DNA from: Natribaculum breve
GTDB taxonomy: Archaea; Halobacteriota; Halobacteria; Halobacteriales; Natrialbaceae
Direction of reading: 5' to 3'
Assembly (NCBI RefSeq): GCF_023008585.1
Contig: NZ_CP095392.1
Span: forward strand, 186,001 to 250,000
DNA length: 64,000 bases
In this document: positions 34,789-44,740 of the stretch, in pieces
Layout: every line of letters starts with the position of its first letter
How positions within the stretch are numbered: position 1 is the stretch's first letter
The notes under the pieces: model-generated
What the model was told of the DNA's origin: nothing
The model's input: the letters and a program-made list of their open reading frames with translations, nothing else
Databases searched by the model: none
Program-made: the position numbers and the translations under genes

Positions 34789-35217
34789 CTATGATCTGAT
34801 GTAGTCGACGATTGTTCTCAGTGCGGTTACATCGTCGCTATTGTGTTGTTTGAGTCGATCCCAGTCTGGTTCTTCGCCATCGAGGAGGTATCGCGTGTAC
34901 TGGCTCCCGACCTCAAATCCATCGACGGTCGGGTCTTGATATTCAAACTCGAGCGCACTCGCTACGACATCCAATTTGTGCCGATTAAAGGGTCCGAAGA
35001 GTTCCTGTTGTGCAGTTATCCCGAGATCGTGTGCGCGCTCCAGATGGTTGATTCCCTCAGTGATGCCGTGTTCTTCGAATCTTTGTCTTAGACACTGTTC
35101 GTCGAAGTGGTTCCCTCCGTAGTAGATAATCGGCTCGGAACCATGATGATCAAGGTACTCAGATAGCTCCTGAAGAAGTGCTGACTCGTCGTCGGGATCA
35201 AAGAATTGGTCGTGTCC
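34789..35217 (-). pseudogene. C-terminal part of a YprB-type RNase H-like exonuclease
   Basis: About 143 residues in one frame match the second half of the RNase H-like exonuclease domain of YprB/MrfB-type proteins: IIYYGGNHFDEQCLRQRFEE, then FNRHKLDVVAS, and the final HNSDDVTALRTIVDYIRS with the closing aspartate motif. The first acidic motif (DxE) is missing because the gene is cut at 35218 by the ISH6-type element. In bacteria YprB-type nucleases work with YprA-type DUF1998 helicases in DNA repair. Confidence 0.75.
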
Positions 35218-36639
35218 CAAACTCGTCTAGAGTCGTAACTGACTCCTGTGGAAACAGGGTCACCTCTGGTATCCACCCCGAAGTGACCCATGCACGCCAC
35301 AATCGACGCGCAAGTCACGGTTAGTATCGACTTAGACAAAACGCTACCGCTTGCCACTCTCGCTGAATCTTTTACAGAGCTTCACCTCGAGGCGACGATC
35401 CTCGAGGAGCTTGTCAAAAGCCTCGACGAGCGCCTCGTCGAGGCGTACTGTGGGGAGAAGCACGCGCGCGGAAACGGCGATCGCCGTTTCCAGCGCGCCG
35501 GAACCTCAACACGAACAGCTGTGACAACCGCAGGAGAGCACGAATTCACCCTTCATCACGTCAAAGATACCGCTGCCACCGGTGACAATCCTACCTACTT
35601 CCGCCCTCTCGAAGATCTCATCAAATTCGATGGGCAGCGCATCTATCAAGAGGATATTTCACTCCAGAGTACCGAACTCGCTACGTCGCTCAGCTTTCGT
35701 GATGCCGTCGCCCACGGCGACGGCTTCACTCCGATGCCTTCGAGAACGACGATCAACCGCCGAGTCCGTGAGTACGGCAGCAAACTCGGTGACTTCGTTC
35801 GTGATCGGCTTCCTGGGACGAATGCAGACACTGTCGTTCCTGACGGAACGAAGTGTCATAGCCAGGACGATCACTGCACGTACCACGACGTCAACGTCAC
35901 TCTCGGACAGATCACCGAAGACAACGCGGAAACCACGCTCTTAGACGTCAATGTTAACGAGCCGTGGGACGATACAGCAGAAGATCTCGAAGAGAACGAG
36001 GCGATCACTGACGACGCGACGGTCGTCAGTGACGCCGAGGAATCCCTCGTCGACGCCTTCGAGACCAGCTATCGATCTCATCAGCTCGATCTCGTTCATG
36101 TCGGTCGAACGCTTGGATACAAGCTGTGGAAGGACGGTACCTTTTCGCTCGAAACGCGGAAAGCGATCGCCTCAGACGTCACAAACGACTTGTTCCATCT
36201 GAAAAACTCGGTTGCGCTCCATGCACCGAGGAATGAGCGTTTGGCGATCCGCGAGCGGATCGCCCAAACGCTCGAGAACCTCACGAAGGAGGCGTGGCGC
36301 TTAGAGCAACAGGACTCTCCAAAAGCAGCGGCGTACCTCCGAAAATGGGCAGAAGCAACCGTCACGTTCGCCGAACTCGCACTCGAGGGACAAGAGGTTC
36401 TGTGGACGTCGAACGTGGTCGAACGAGCCATGGGCGAAATCTCGAAGCGGTGTAAAAACCAGTGGATGAGATGGACAGAGTCCGGCTTAGAATCGCTCCT
36501 CTGGCTCAATCTCGTGAGATATGCCGAGTCCGAGCAGTTCGCGGCGTTCGCCGACGAACTGCTCGAGCGTTCAGCCAAAACAGCCATCACATTGGAGGTG
36601 TCAGTTGACGCTACCAGAGGCGAACTCTAGACGAGTTTG
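35218..36639 (+). mobile_element. ISH6-type element (about 1422 bp)
   Basis: Terminal repeats CAAACTCGTCTAGAGT (35218-35233) and complement (36624-36639). The adjoining 8-mers TCGTGTCC and TGACGGGA are not duplicates, so one flank was probably exchanged by recombination or deletion. That agrees with unrelated gene fragments on its two sides. Confidence 0.85.
35290..36630 (+). CDS. ISH6-type transposase
   Basis: Encodes 446 residues, the normal size for ISH6. Recognised by its overall plan: an N-terminal helical region with EEKHARGNGDRR-like basic stretch (CGEKHARGNGDRRFQRAG), then PSRTTINRRVREYGSK, a first acidic motif VVPDGTKCH, DLVHVGRTLGYKLWKDG, and the C-terminal helix VERAMGEISKRCKNQWMRW holding the glutamate. 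ATG 35290 is preceded by the terminal repeat and a short leader. No frame damage. Confidence 0.85.
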   Translation: MHATIDAQVTVSIDLDKTLPLATLAESFTELHLEATILEELVKSLDERLVEAYCGEKHARGNGDRRFQRAGTSTRTAVTTAGEHEFTLHHVKDTAATGDNPTYFRPLEDLIKFDGQRIYQEDISLQSTELATSLSFRDAVAHGDGFTPMPSRTTINRRVREYGSKLGDFVRDRLPGTNADTVVPDGTKCHSQDDHCTYHDVNVTLGQITEDNAETTLLDVNVNEPWDDTAEDLEENEAITDDATVVSDAEESLVDAFETSYRSHQLDLVHVGRTLGYKLWKDGTFSLETRKAIASDVTNDLFHLKNSVALHAPRNERLAIRERIAQTLENLTKEAWRLEQQDSPKAAAYLRKWAEATVTFAELALEGQEVLWTSNVVERAMGEISKRCKNQWMRWTESGLESLLWLNLVRYAESEQFAAFADELLERSAKTAITLEVSVDATRGEL

Positions 36640-36642
36640 TGA

Positions 36643-37149
36643 CGGGACCAAGAAATCGATCCTCGAGAGAAACTCGGACGAGCGACGTTGGGCCAGGTCA
36701 ATCGGCAGGCACAGCGGTTGTCAGAAGATGTCAACGGTGGATACACGCGAGCAGTCATCGCGAAGCGGATTGCCAGTCGGGTGCTCGAGGGCGCGGATAT
36801 GTTCGAGGCAGTGATGGATACGAAAGAAGAGATGCAACACGAGGCAGGGACGATCGTGCCGATTGGGGCCCTCGAGGAAATCAAGCGAGGCGAGGTCACT
36901 GTGGAAGGTCGTGTGCTTGAACTGTGGGAGCCCTCGAGTCCGAGTATCCAGCAGGTTGGGTTGCTCGAGGACGAAACTGGCCGAACAAAGTTCACGATCT
37001 GGAAAGCGAGTCGGCAGACGATGGTGCAGGAGGGTGAGCGAGTGCGGTTCAGGGCGGCGGCCAAGAACTGGTACAATGGGCGGTGTTCGATCGCGCTGAC
37101 TCACTGGTCGGAAATCGTCTTCCCAGAGCGCGGCCACTGGTGGGAGTAG
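36643..37149 (+). pseudogene. OB-fold (RPA/SSB-like) DNA-binding protein, N-terminus lost at ISH6
   Basis: The frame opens just after the ISH6 end without an ATG (first possible starts are non-ATG) and encodes up to 168 residues. The C-terminal 100 residues form an OB-fold: VTVEGRVLELWEPSSPSIQQ, VGLLEDETGRTKFTIW, EGERVRFRAAAKNWYNG. These are typical of haloarchaeal RPA-like single-strand DNA-binding proteins on plasmids. The N-terminal part shows helical sequence (NRQAQRLSEDVNGGYTRAVI). It may still be translated from TTG 36688, but the natural start is missing. Confidence 0.65.
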
Positions 37150-37507
37150 CCGAACGAACTCTCTTTTTTGCTGGTGCCCGATCACCCACTACCCACCTCC
37201 CCTCCCACCTCCACGTTCCGGGCAGCTCACGACCTACGGCCGTTTCACTGCCGGGCTTTCGCAACTATGCCTAAAACCACATTAGCTGGGTTTGTTGAAC
37301 CCCTCAGAAGATGATAAGTACTGACTGCTGCATAGAGAGGATGTATCTTGCAGCGGAGTAGCCAGAGTGAGACGGCTGAATCGCTAAGTACAGCGAGACA
37401 ACTAAACGCCTCTTCCCTTCACTGTACACGTCAGAGACCCAGCAAGCGAGCGCCTCGAATCATTGCTGAGCGTAAGACTATATGCAGTGAGCAACTGAAC
37501 CAACTTA
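37150..37507. other. Intergenic, no gene seen
   Basis: About 360 bases. AT-rich in the second half. A segment GTTTGTTGAACCCCTCAG (about 37289-37306) partly resembles IS ends seen elsewhere (GAACCCCTCAA at about 42294) but cannot be assigned. The end of this stretch should hold the promoter of the gene starting at 37508. Confidence 0.4.
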
Positions 37508-39465
37508 ATGACAGAAGACTCTCTTGACGGCCTGGAATTGTGCGTGGGTTTTGATTTTCTTTTTCATCCGGGTCAGAAGAACGGACTGCAGGAGAGTTCA
37601 TCGACACGATCCACGATGAGGACATCCTCTACTACTACATCCAAGACGCCTACGAGAAAACAAAATCAGGAATAGAAATCGACGCGGACGGGAAGGAAGA
37701 GAAAATCAAAACCCACGCACAAGTCGAAGTCTTCCAATCCACGATACAGTACGTCGAAGCCTTCGGGATCTACCTACTCTCCTATATCAAAGGCAAAGAA
37801 AACCTCGTCGACCATCTTGTTGAAATCCGGCCCAAACACCTTCGGCGCTTCTTCGAAAGCCTCCAGGATGGAGAAGTGTATGAATACCTGAAAAACCAGG
37901 GGATCGACGAAGACTATGAAGACGTCTTGGAGTCACTGTTTGGCTACGCCTTCATCGACGAAGTTGGAGAAGAGATTTCTGAAGAAGAGTTGCGAGAGGC
38001 AATCGACCAGTCCATCGAAGTCTTAGACGCCAATATTCGACGTATAGGCGAGTTCTATCTGTACTTCCATGACATCTATAATGCGGTTAAACACGGGAAC
38101 AGGGCGTTACCCCAATTGAAGAACGGATTCAAGATATCCAGTGAAGACGAGGAAGGCACGGAACTCGAAGTTGACCTGAACTTCGTACTGTTCTTATGCA
38201 GAACCCAGGACTGGAAGCCATTCCTCGCTGGTGTACCTATCGACTACCTCATTGACCACTCGCTGAAAATCGCTGAGAAGACGCACCGCGTGTTTAGTTA
38301 TCTCAAGAAGATTTCCAGGGCAGAAACCTCTGGAGAGGAAATCAACCTCTCCTTCTTCCGGTTCAAGGAAGTCGATGATGAGGATGAACAGGAGTGGATT
38401 ACAGCCACAAGCAAGAGCGGAGTCATCATCCTCCCCAAAATCGAGGAACTGGAAGAACTACAGCAGCCACAAGAAGTGAAATTTCCGGCCAGGATCGAAC
38501 TCGATCATCGCACCCTCTACATCAAGACCCAGTACGATGAGGAAACCTCGGAAGAGTATCCTCTGGAGGTTACAACGCTACAACGCGGAGTCGTCGGTCT
38601 TACCCCGCAACCATTACTCGGTGCCAACTTCAACTTCGTCGTTGACGAACTCGACATCGACCAGTACTTCGAATACCTCAATCTTCAGGAGTTAGAGCTG
38701 GACGGCGAAGGAATTGACCGAATTATCATTGTCGACGAACAGGCGGATCAAGAGATCGACACCGGGACTCCGGAGAACTTCGAAATCCCTGAGGAATTAG
38801 ACTACTTTCTGGAGTGGGAGGAGTTGGAACAGCTGTATTGGCTGCAACAGATCAGCGGCCATCGAATCCCGATTCCTCTGAACGTTGCGAAGGAACAAGG
38901 AGACATAATCAACGAGTGCATCGAATCAGACCTGGAACAAGACGATGCCGTAGCCGCTGTAGAGGAGCTGGAAACGGTTGGCGAAAAGAATCACTGGACT
39001 ACTGTCCACGTCGACTTAGTCGCCTTAGACGGCCGCACACTCCAGTCTGAACCTGTCTGCCAGATACCGGGCGAACTAATTCCGAATATTGAGTTTTACG
39101 AGGATGAGCACACAGAACAGTTCGAAGAGGAATGGGGTGATCCAGGAAAGGACCTCCAAATGGTGGCCAGAGGATACGAAGGAGGATACGAGGACTTAGT
39201 CGAGGCTCTCAGCGATGACCCCTCCAAGGTGGAAGAGATCCTTGGGCAACTGGATCCCGGAGCGGATAGCCCTACGCCACCGAAACTGGTGTTACACTAC
39301 GAAATCGGGGAACCGGGATTCTGGTTTACAGAACATATGTTGCGACTCCAATTCCTGACAAACCAAATTCGAATCAACGTCAAGCAAAGCTGTCCTCTCT
39401 GCGGCAATACGATAGCGACAGATCTCCGGACTCATCTCGTTGATGACTGCAATCCCTCAATCTAA
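37508..39465 (+). pseudogene. Large acidic protein with C-terminal zinc finger, frameshifted near its start
   Basis: ATG 37508 begins MTEDSLDGLELCVGFDFLFH, but this frame closes at about 37667. The long coding frame (about 630 residues to 39465) runs from about 37545 with AGEFIDTIHDEDILYYYIQD and no start of its own. One indel near 37583-37593 would join them into about 652 residues. The protein is rich in E and D with mixed alpha/beta character, and ends with CPLCGNTIATDLRTHLVDDC, a C2HC-type zinc-binding motif. No family recognised. GTG 37876 could allow a shorter product of 529 residues. Confidence 0.6.
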
Positions 39466-39768
39466 ATCCGCTTTCTCAATACTAGTCAGTACGCGGTGTC
39501 GTTCGTGTCTCGTTACCGGAGACAATCAAAACTCTCTCAAGCAGTTGAATGACACCGAGCAGAAACTCTAGAACTCGCTAAATCGTACTCACAGCGGATG
39601 AAGCTGTTCGGTTGGATCACGCTCTCACACAACAGATCAATCTCGAATACACGATACGCGCTGTCTATTCAGCAAGACTCCTAAAATACATCACAGATCA
39701 AGGATTTCAACAGAGCGCATCAGTCACAATTCCGTAAATTTACTTGACGACCTCCCATAGAATCGGCC
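39466..39768. other. Intergenic with coding relic and a solitary IS5-type end
   Basis: From about 39600 a plus-strand frame reads EAVRLDHALTQQINLEYTIR and AVYSARLLKYITDQGFQQS, looking like part of a lost gene. GGATTTCAACAGAG at 39702-39715 is the third exact copy of the 14-mer seen at 16808 and 17144. The following bases hold the promoter region of the PadR-like gene. Confidence 0.45.
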
Positions 39769-40050
39769 ATGTACGACCTGACCGGGTTTCAACGTGACCT
39801 CCTCTACGTGGCTGCTGGACTAGATGAGCCCCACGGACTCGCGATTAAAGACGAACTCGAGAACTACTACGAGAAGGAGATCCACCACGGCCGCCTGTAT
39901 CCGAATCTTGACACCCTCGTCGAGAAAGGGCTGATCGAGAAAGGTGAAGCCGACCGTCGGACGAACGTCTATTCTGTGACCCGTCGAGGACATCGAGAGA
40001 TCGAAGATCGGCTCCAGTGGGAAGACCAGTACGTCGACGATACTCTGTGA
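39769..40050 (+). CDS. PadR-type winged-helix regulator
   Basis: Encodes 93 residues. DLTGFQRDLLYVAAGLDEPH is the first helix pair, HHGRLYPNLDTLVEKGLIEK the recognition region, and NVYSVTRRGHREIEDRLQW the wing and last helix, the standard layout of small haloarchaeal PadR-like proteins. Without a long C-terminal dimerisation helix it belongs to the short plasmid type. It stands 140 bases before the ArdC-like gene on the same strand and might control that transfer module. Confidence 0.85.
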   Translation: MYDLTGFQRDLLYVAAGLDEPHGLAIKDELENYYEKEIHHGRLYPNLDTLVEKGLIEKGEADRRTNVYSVTRRGHREIEDRLQWEDQYVDDTL

Positions 40051-40353
40051 TTTGGGCGGAGTCCGTTCTCCAACACTGCTGAGCCTTTTCCTAACTCGTC
40101 CACCATCTCGACGCTGACCGCACGGTAGTTTTTTGAGACCCGCTGATGGCCAGCGGTCTTCTCGAGTTCGACCCGAGGGACCTGAAGTAAACATGGCTAC
40201 GAGCAACAGCACCCGGGAAACGTTCGACGATTCAGAGAGCCGGCACGACGAAATGCACAGTACGATCGAAACGTGGCTTGAGGACCTCGTCTGTGAGGTC
40301 GGCGATGCGGTCTCGAGCGACCAGTTCAGAGAGTGGCTCGACGTCCAGAGTGA

Positions 40354-41425
40354 TACTCAAGGACATAAGTACGTAAAGACACTCGGTGGTTCAATGGCGT
40401 CAAGCGCGGTCAGTGCAGCTCCCTGAAGTTCATTCAGTGTGTCGAACAGGCGGTTGCCCAGTGCTTGGTTGAGACGTCGCCAGCACTCTTCCACGGGGTT
40501 CAGCTCCGGTGAACCCCGTGGAAGGTAGCACAGTTCGATCAGGGTTCCATCGGCGTATTCCTGCACCTTGTTCGCCGTGAAATAGGAAGCGTTGTCCAAG
40601 ACGACGCAGATCTTGTCGCCGAACTCGGTTTGGAGAGCATCGAGAAACCGAATTGTGGTGTCGCTGTTGAAATTTTCCTCACACGGCAAAAAGAACGTCT
40701 CGCCGCTGTCGCTGACCGCCCCAAGGAGTTTGATACTGTCCCACGCGCCCGTCACCGGGAGTGACGGGCGCTCTCCTTCTGGAAACCACGCGTAGATCAG
40801 CGTTGAGAGCACCTGACGCGTCTGATCAATGGTCAGGATCGTGTATTCGTCGTCCAAGTTGTCGAGCTTTTTTTGAACCCGTCTTTCCACGCTTCCTGAG
40901 CTCGTTCGTCGGACTTGTGGAATTCCGGCCGGGCTGTCTTCCAGGACAGCCCGGCCTCAGACATCAGTCGTCGGACGTGTCGTTCGCAGTACTCGACACC
41001 GAACTCCTCAACGAGATACTGACGAGCGAGTGGAACAGACCACGCAGGCGCGTCAAGTCCAATTTCCTCTGGTGACTTGTGGAGCACTTCAACGAACTGC
41101 TCGTACTCTTCGTCGGAGAGCTTTGAGGGTCTTCCTGACCGGTGTTCGTCGTAGACGACCTCCTCGAACGGCTCGTCGGCGAGCCGTTCGAGTCGATCAA
41201 GCCACTGCGAGAGCCAGGCAGCAGTATATCCATACCGTTCAGCGACCTCTTCTAACGTCGCACCGTCTTCTTCGAGATAATTGATCGCCGCCATTAGCCG
41301 CTGTGTCGGCTTCTTTCCCTCGACCTCCGCCAAGACCTGGCGGAGGTCTTCAATAGAGACGTTGTCGAGAGAGTTCATAATCGATCAATGTTACTCCTCG
41401 TTTAAAATACTTTTAGCCGATAGTA
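40354..41425 (-). mobile_element. IS630-like element, copy C (1072 bp)
   Basis: Ends TACTCAAGGACATAAGTA (left) and complement of TACTATCGGCTAAAAGTA (right) form an imperfect terminal repeat. Direct TGA at 40351-40353 and 41426-41428. Inserted in the ArdC-like gene. Related to copy D (42488-43557) and more distantly to copies A and B. Confidence 0.9.
40357..41378 (-). CDS. IS630-family transposase, two phases (probable frameshift), copy C
   Basis: The first phase starts at ATG 41378 (MNSLDNVSIEDLRQVLAEVE) and encodes the helix-turn-helix part to 40833. The second phase (to 40357) has ILTIDQTRQ, VVLDNASYF and ELNPVEECW as the DDE triad. They overlap at seven A residues in the coding strand (about 40866-40872), where a -1 shift continues QKKLDNLDDEYTILTID. 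Terminal stop lies three bases inside the element end. Confidence 0.85.
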
Positions 41426-42207
41426 TGAGTTCCACGACTACTCTCCTCGAAACACACTGCTGATCCAGCTCCAGTGTCCGCAGGCGACTCGAGTCGCCGG
41501 ATACAGAACGTGGCAAAACGAGTTCGATCGATGTGTGAGTAAAGGCGAGAAGGCTATCTGGATCTGGGCTCCGATCATTGCGAGGAAATGCCCCGAGTGT
41601 GGAAACTCGTCGTCGTACCACGAACGGAGTGAGTGCGAATACGACGAAACGGAACCCGACGAGTGGAACAAGGGACTCGTCGGCTTTCGGCCAGCACCAG
41701 TCTTCGACATATCCCAGACGGAGGGGGAGCCACTCCCGGAACTCGAGACCGAGGCAAACGGCACTGCCAGCGAACTGGTGCCAGCACTCCTCGAGGCAGC
41801 GGTTGTCCTTGAGATAGAGGTTGAGGTCGTCTCTCCTCAGGAATGGTCTCACGGTAGCGCAAAAGGCGTCTGTCAGTATCGTCTGGAGAAACGGCCACTC
41901 GTCGAGGTCCGTGATCGTGAAAACGGGGCTGATCTCGCCGTCACACTCGTTCACGAGTACGCTCATGCACTGTTGCACGGTGGTCTCGATACTGAAGACG
42001 AACGGGCAAAGCGTGAGCTCGAGGCCGAAGCAGTCGGCTATATCGTCGGTCGGTATTTCCGGTTGGACACAAGTGGATCGGCGTTCTACCTCGCTGCGTG
42101 GAAAGGTGACGAACCAGAGACCATCCTTGATAGACTCGAGCGCATTAGTTCGACTGCCCAGGAGATCATCGACGTCGTTGAGGGGGAGAGTACCGATACG
42201 TGATGGA

Positions 42208-42411
42208 ATGCTATTGTACGGGATTATTGAGGTACTCGAGGAACAAGGGTTTGATCGGGCAGAATATCAACTGTAACAATTAATCTATATCGAACCCCTC
42301 AAGAGAGAGATTGGTTCAGCAGATGCGCGTGCTAAGCTCGAAATCCAATTCTCTATTGATCAATTCCGTGTACTAGTGACGGAATCTGATGTGACTGCGT
42401 TCAGAGCGTGA
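42208..42411 (+). pseudogene. HalOD1-like small protein with an in-frame stop
   Basis: ATG 42208 reads MLLYGIIEVLEEQGFDRAEY-QL then TAA (42274-42276). The same frame continues without shift as QLIYIEPLKREIGSADARAK, then LEIQFSIDQFRVLVTESDV, to TGA 42409-42411. The whole of 67 codons resembles the HalOD1 output domain of haloarchaea (helix, short loop with Y-x-x-I/D, then beta hairpin). The in-frame stop implies a pseudogene, or a sense-codon mutation at this position. It starts 4 bases after the ArdC-like stop codon. Confidence 0.5.
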
Positions 42412-42487
42412 TAGAATTATCGTGTCTGAAGGGGTGCGATTAGTACCCTATCAAGGTGAGTCTATGACCGATGATCAACTCGAGTCA

Positions 42488-43557
42488 TACTCACGGACAT
42501 AAGTACGTAAAGACATCTGGCACGTTGATCTCGTCCAGTGCACAGAGAGCAGCATCACGAAGTTCGTCAAGCGTTTCGAATAGGCGGTTGCCGAGTGATT
42601 GATCGAGTTGTCGCCAGCACTCTTCCGCGGGGTTCAGCTCTGGTGAACCCCGCGGAAGGTAACACAGTTCGATCGGAGTACCTTCAACGAACTCTTGGAC
42701 TCTGTTCGCCGTGAAATACGAGGCGTTGTCGAGGACAACGCAGATTTTCTCGCCGAACTCGGTCTGGAGAGCGTCCAGAAAACGAATCGTCGTGTCGCTG
42801 TTGAAGTTCTCTTCGCAGGGGAGAAAGAACGTCTCATCAGTATCGCTGACTGCACCGAGAAGTTTGATGCTGTCCCACGCGCCCGTCACCGGGAGTGACG
42901 GGCGCTCACCCTTGGGAAACCATGCGTGAATCAGTGTCGAGAGAACCTGTCGCGTCTGATCAATGGCTAAGATCGTGTATTCGTCGTCCAGGTTGTCGCG
43001 CTTTTTTTGAACCCGTCTTGCCATGCTTCCTGTGCTCTCTCATCGGATTTGTGAAACTCCGGCCGGGCTGTCTTCCAGGACAGCCCGGCCTCGGTCATCA
43101 ATCGTCGAACGTGACGCTCACTGTACTCAACGTCGAATTCCTCGGCGAGATAGTGACGAGCTAGTGGAACGGACCACGCAGGCGCGTCAAGTCCAACTTC
43201 CTCTGGAGACTTGTGAAGCGCTTCAACGAACTGTTCATGCTCTTTGTCGGAGAGTTTTGAGGGCCTTCCTGAACGGTGCTCGTCGTAGACGACCTCCTCG
43301 AACGGCTCGTCGGCGAGCCGTTCGAGTCGATCAAGCCACCGCGAGAGCCAGCCAGCAGTGTATCCATAGCGTTCAGCGACCTCTTGTAGCGTTGCACCGT
43401 CTTCTTCAAGGTAATTGATCGCCGCCATGAGCCGTTGTGATGGCTTTTTTCCCTCGACCTCCGCCAAGGCCTGGCGGAGGTCTTCGGTAGAGACGTTGTC
43501 GAGAGAGGTCATATCGGAGTAACGTGCTTTTCTTTGAAATATTTTTGGCTGACAGTA
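42488..43557 (-). mobile_element. IS630-like element, copy D (1070 bp)
   Basis: Left end TACTCACGGACATAAGTA and complement of right end TACTGTCAGCCAAAAATA; direct TCA at 42485-42487 and 43558-43560. Inserted after codon 8 of the integrase gene. Diverged from copy C by an estimated 10-15 percent. Confidence 0.9.
42491..43512 (-). CDS. IS630-family transposase, two phases (probable frameshift), copy D
   Basis: The first phase from ATG 43512 (MTSLDNVSTEDLRQALAEVE) to 42967; the second phase to 42491 carries ILAIDQTRQ, VVLDNASYF and ELNPAEECW as the DDE residues. The overlap is again at a run of seven A residues (about 43000-43006 in the coding strand). Apart from that junction the gene is intact. 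Confidence 0.85.
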
Positions 43558-44740
43558 TCAATCCATCCAGCAGATGCGTTCGAACTATATTTGGACGAAC
43601 GGCGAGCTGAGGTAACTCCAAATACACTTCAAGCTCACAAATACCGAATAGGGCATTTTCTCCGGTGGTGCGAACAAGAAAACCTCACCGACCTGAATGA
43701 ATTAACAGGGCGCCAGTTGCACGAATATAAGGTCTGGCGACGAAAAGAAGGCGAATTAAATAACGTTACTGTGAAAACGCAGATGGACACCCTACGTGTT
43801 TTCATAAAGTTTTGCGAGTCAATCGACGCAGTCACGCCAAATCTACACGAGAAAGTGTTATCTCCGAAACTCAACCGAGGTGATAACCAGAAGAACGATA
43901 TTCTCACAGAAGACGCGGCGCATAGCCTTTTAGACTACCTCTATCAGTTTGAATACGCATCGTTTGCTCACGTCCTGATCCGTCTTCTTTGGACCACAGG
44001 GATGCGAGTCGGAGCAGCACATGCACTTGACGTGGAAGATTACCATGCTGATGATCGGTATCTCGAAATTCGACATCGTAAATCGACACCACTGAAAAAC
44101 AAGGAGGAAGGAGAGCGGTTAGTTGCACTTGATCCAGAAAGTTGTGAGATTCTCGATGATTGGATTCAGCACCAGCGACCAAAATCCCTGGATGATTATG
44201 GTCGAGAGCCTCTACTGGCAACTACCCATGGTCGAGCCCACAAAAATACACTCCGAATGACAGTCTATCGATGGACTCGACCGTGTGTGTACAACAGTTA
44301 TTGTCCGCACAGCCGAAATCTTAGTGAATGCGAAGCACTAAATGATCATCAAAAATCAGCGAGCCTCTGCCCTTCATCAGTTGCTCCTCATGCGATACGC
44401 AGAGGTTCTATCACGTATCATCTGACAAAAAATGTCCCAACAGAGGTTGTAAGCAATCGCATGAATGTAAGCTCGAAAGTACTAGAGATACATTATGACA
44501 AGAGGAGCGAGGAAACAAAAATGGAGCAGCGACGGCGTTACTTGGAAGATCGTCCGTCAACACGATTCCGCCGTCACTGATGCTACTTGTCAAATTAAGT
44601 GAGTGAATCGGCTACTTATCATAGCAGCCAAACTAGCCCCTGGTCAGCAAATAACGATCTACAGGTTGCTTTTGCAGAGAGATCATAGAACGGTTATCAC
44701 ACCTGCGACGTGAGAGCTTTAATTCGATCAGTACAGATAA

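Larger units (their letters stand above)
40193..42203 (+). pseudogene. ArdC-like antirestriction protein, split by IS630-like copy C
   Basis: Two parts, 40193-40353 and 41429-42203, join in phase when copy C and one TGA are removed, giving 311 residues. The N-terminus (ETWLEDLVCEVGDAVSSDQF, then the joint QSEFHDYSPRN) and NTLLIQLQCPQATRVAGYRT form the ArdC ssDNA-binding domain. A four-cysteine insert (CPECGNSSSYHERSEC) follows, and the C-terminal metallopeptidase-like domain contains VHEYAHALLHG (HExxH). ArdC proteins accompany conjugative DNA and protect it from restriction. The C-terminal part alone might be expressed but lacks half of the DNA-binding domain. Confidence 0.88.
42464..44580 (+). 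pseudogene. Tyrosine recombinase (integrase) split near its start by IS630-like copy D
   Basis: The first eight codons (42464-42487, MTDDQLES) are separated from the rest (43561-44580, IHPADAFELYLDERRAEV...) by copy D; removing it with one TCA gives 347 residues. A SAM-like N-terminal domain (TPNTLQAHKYRIGHFLRWCE) is followed by the catalytic domain. TTGMRVGAAHALDVED is box I with Arg, HAIRRGSITYHL is H-x-x-R, and LEIHYDKRS near the end carries the probable Tyr. A cysteine-containing insertion precedes box II as in many haloarchaeal integrases. Expression from an alternative start inside the IS (43534) is possible, so activity may be kept. Confidence 0.88.

Noticed and set aside
42277..42411. 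KEOPS Pcc1-like fragment
   Set aside because: The C-terminal strand pattern looked Pcc1-like at first, but joined with the preceding 22 codons the HalOD1 pattern fits better.
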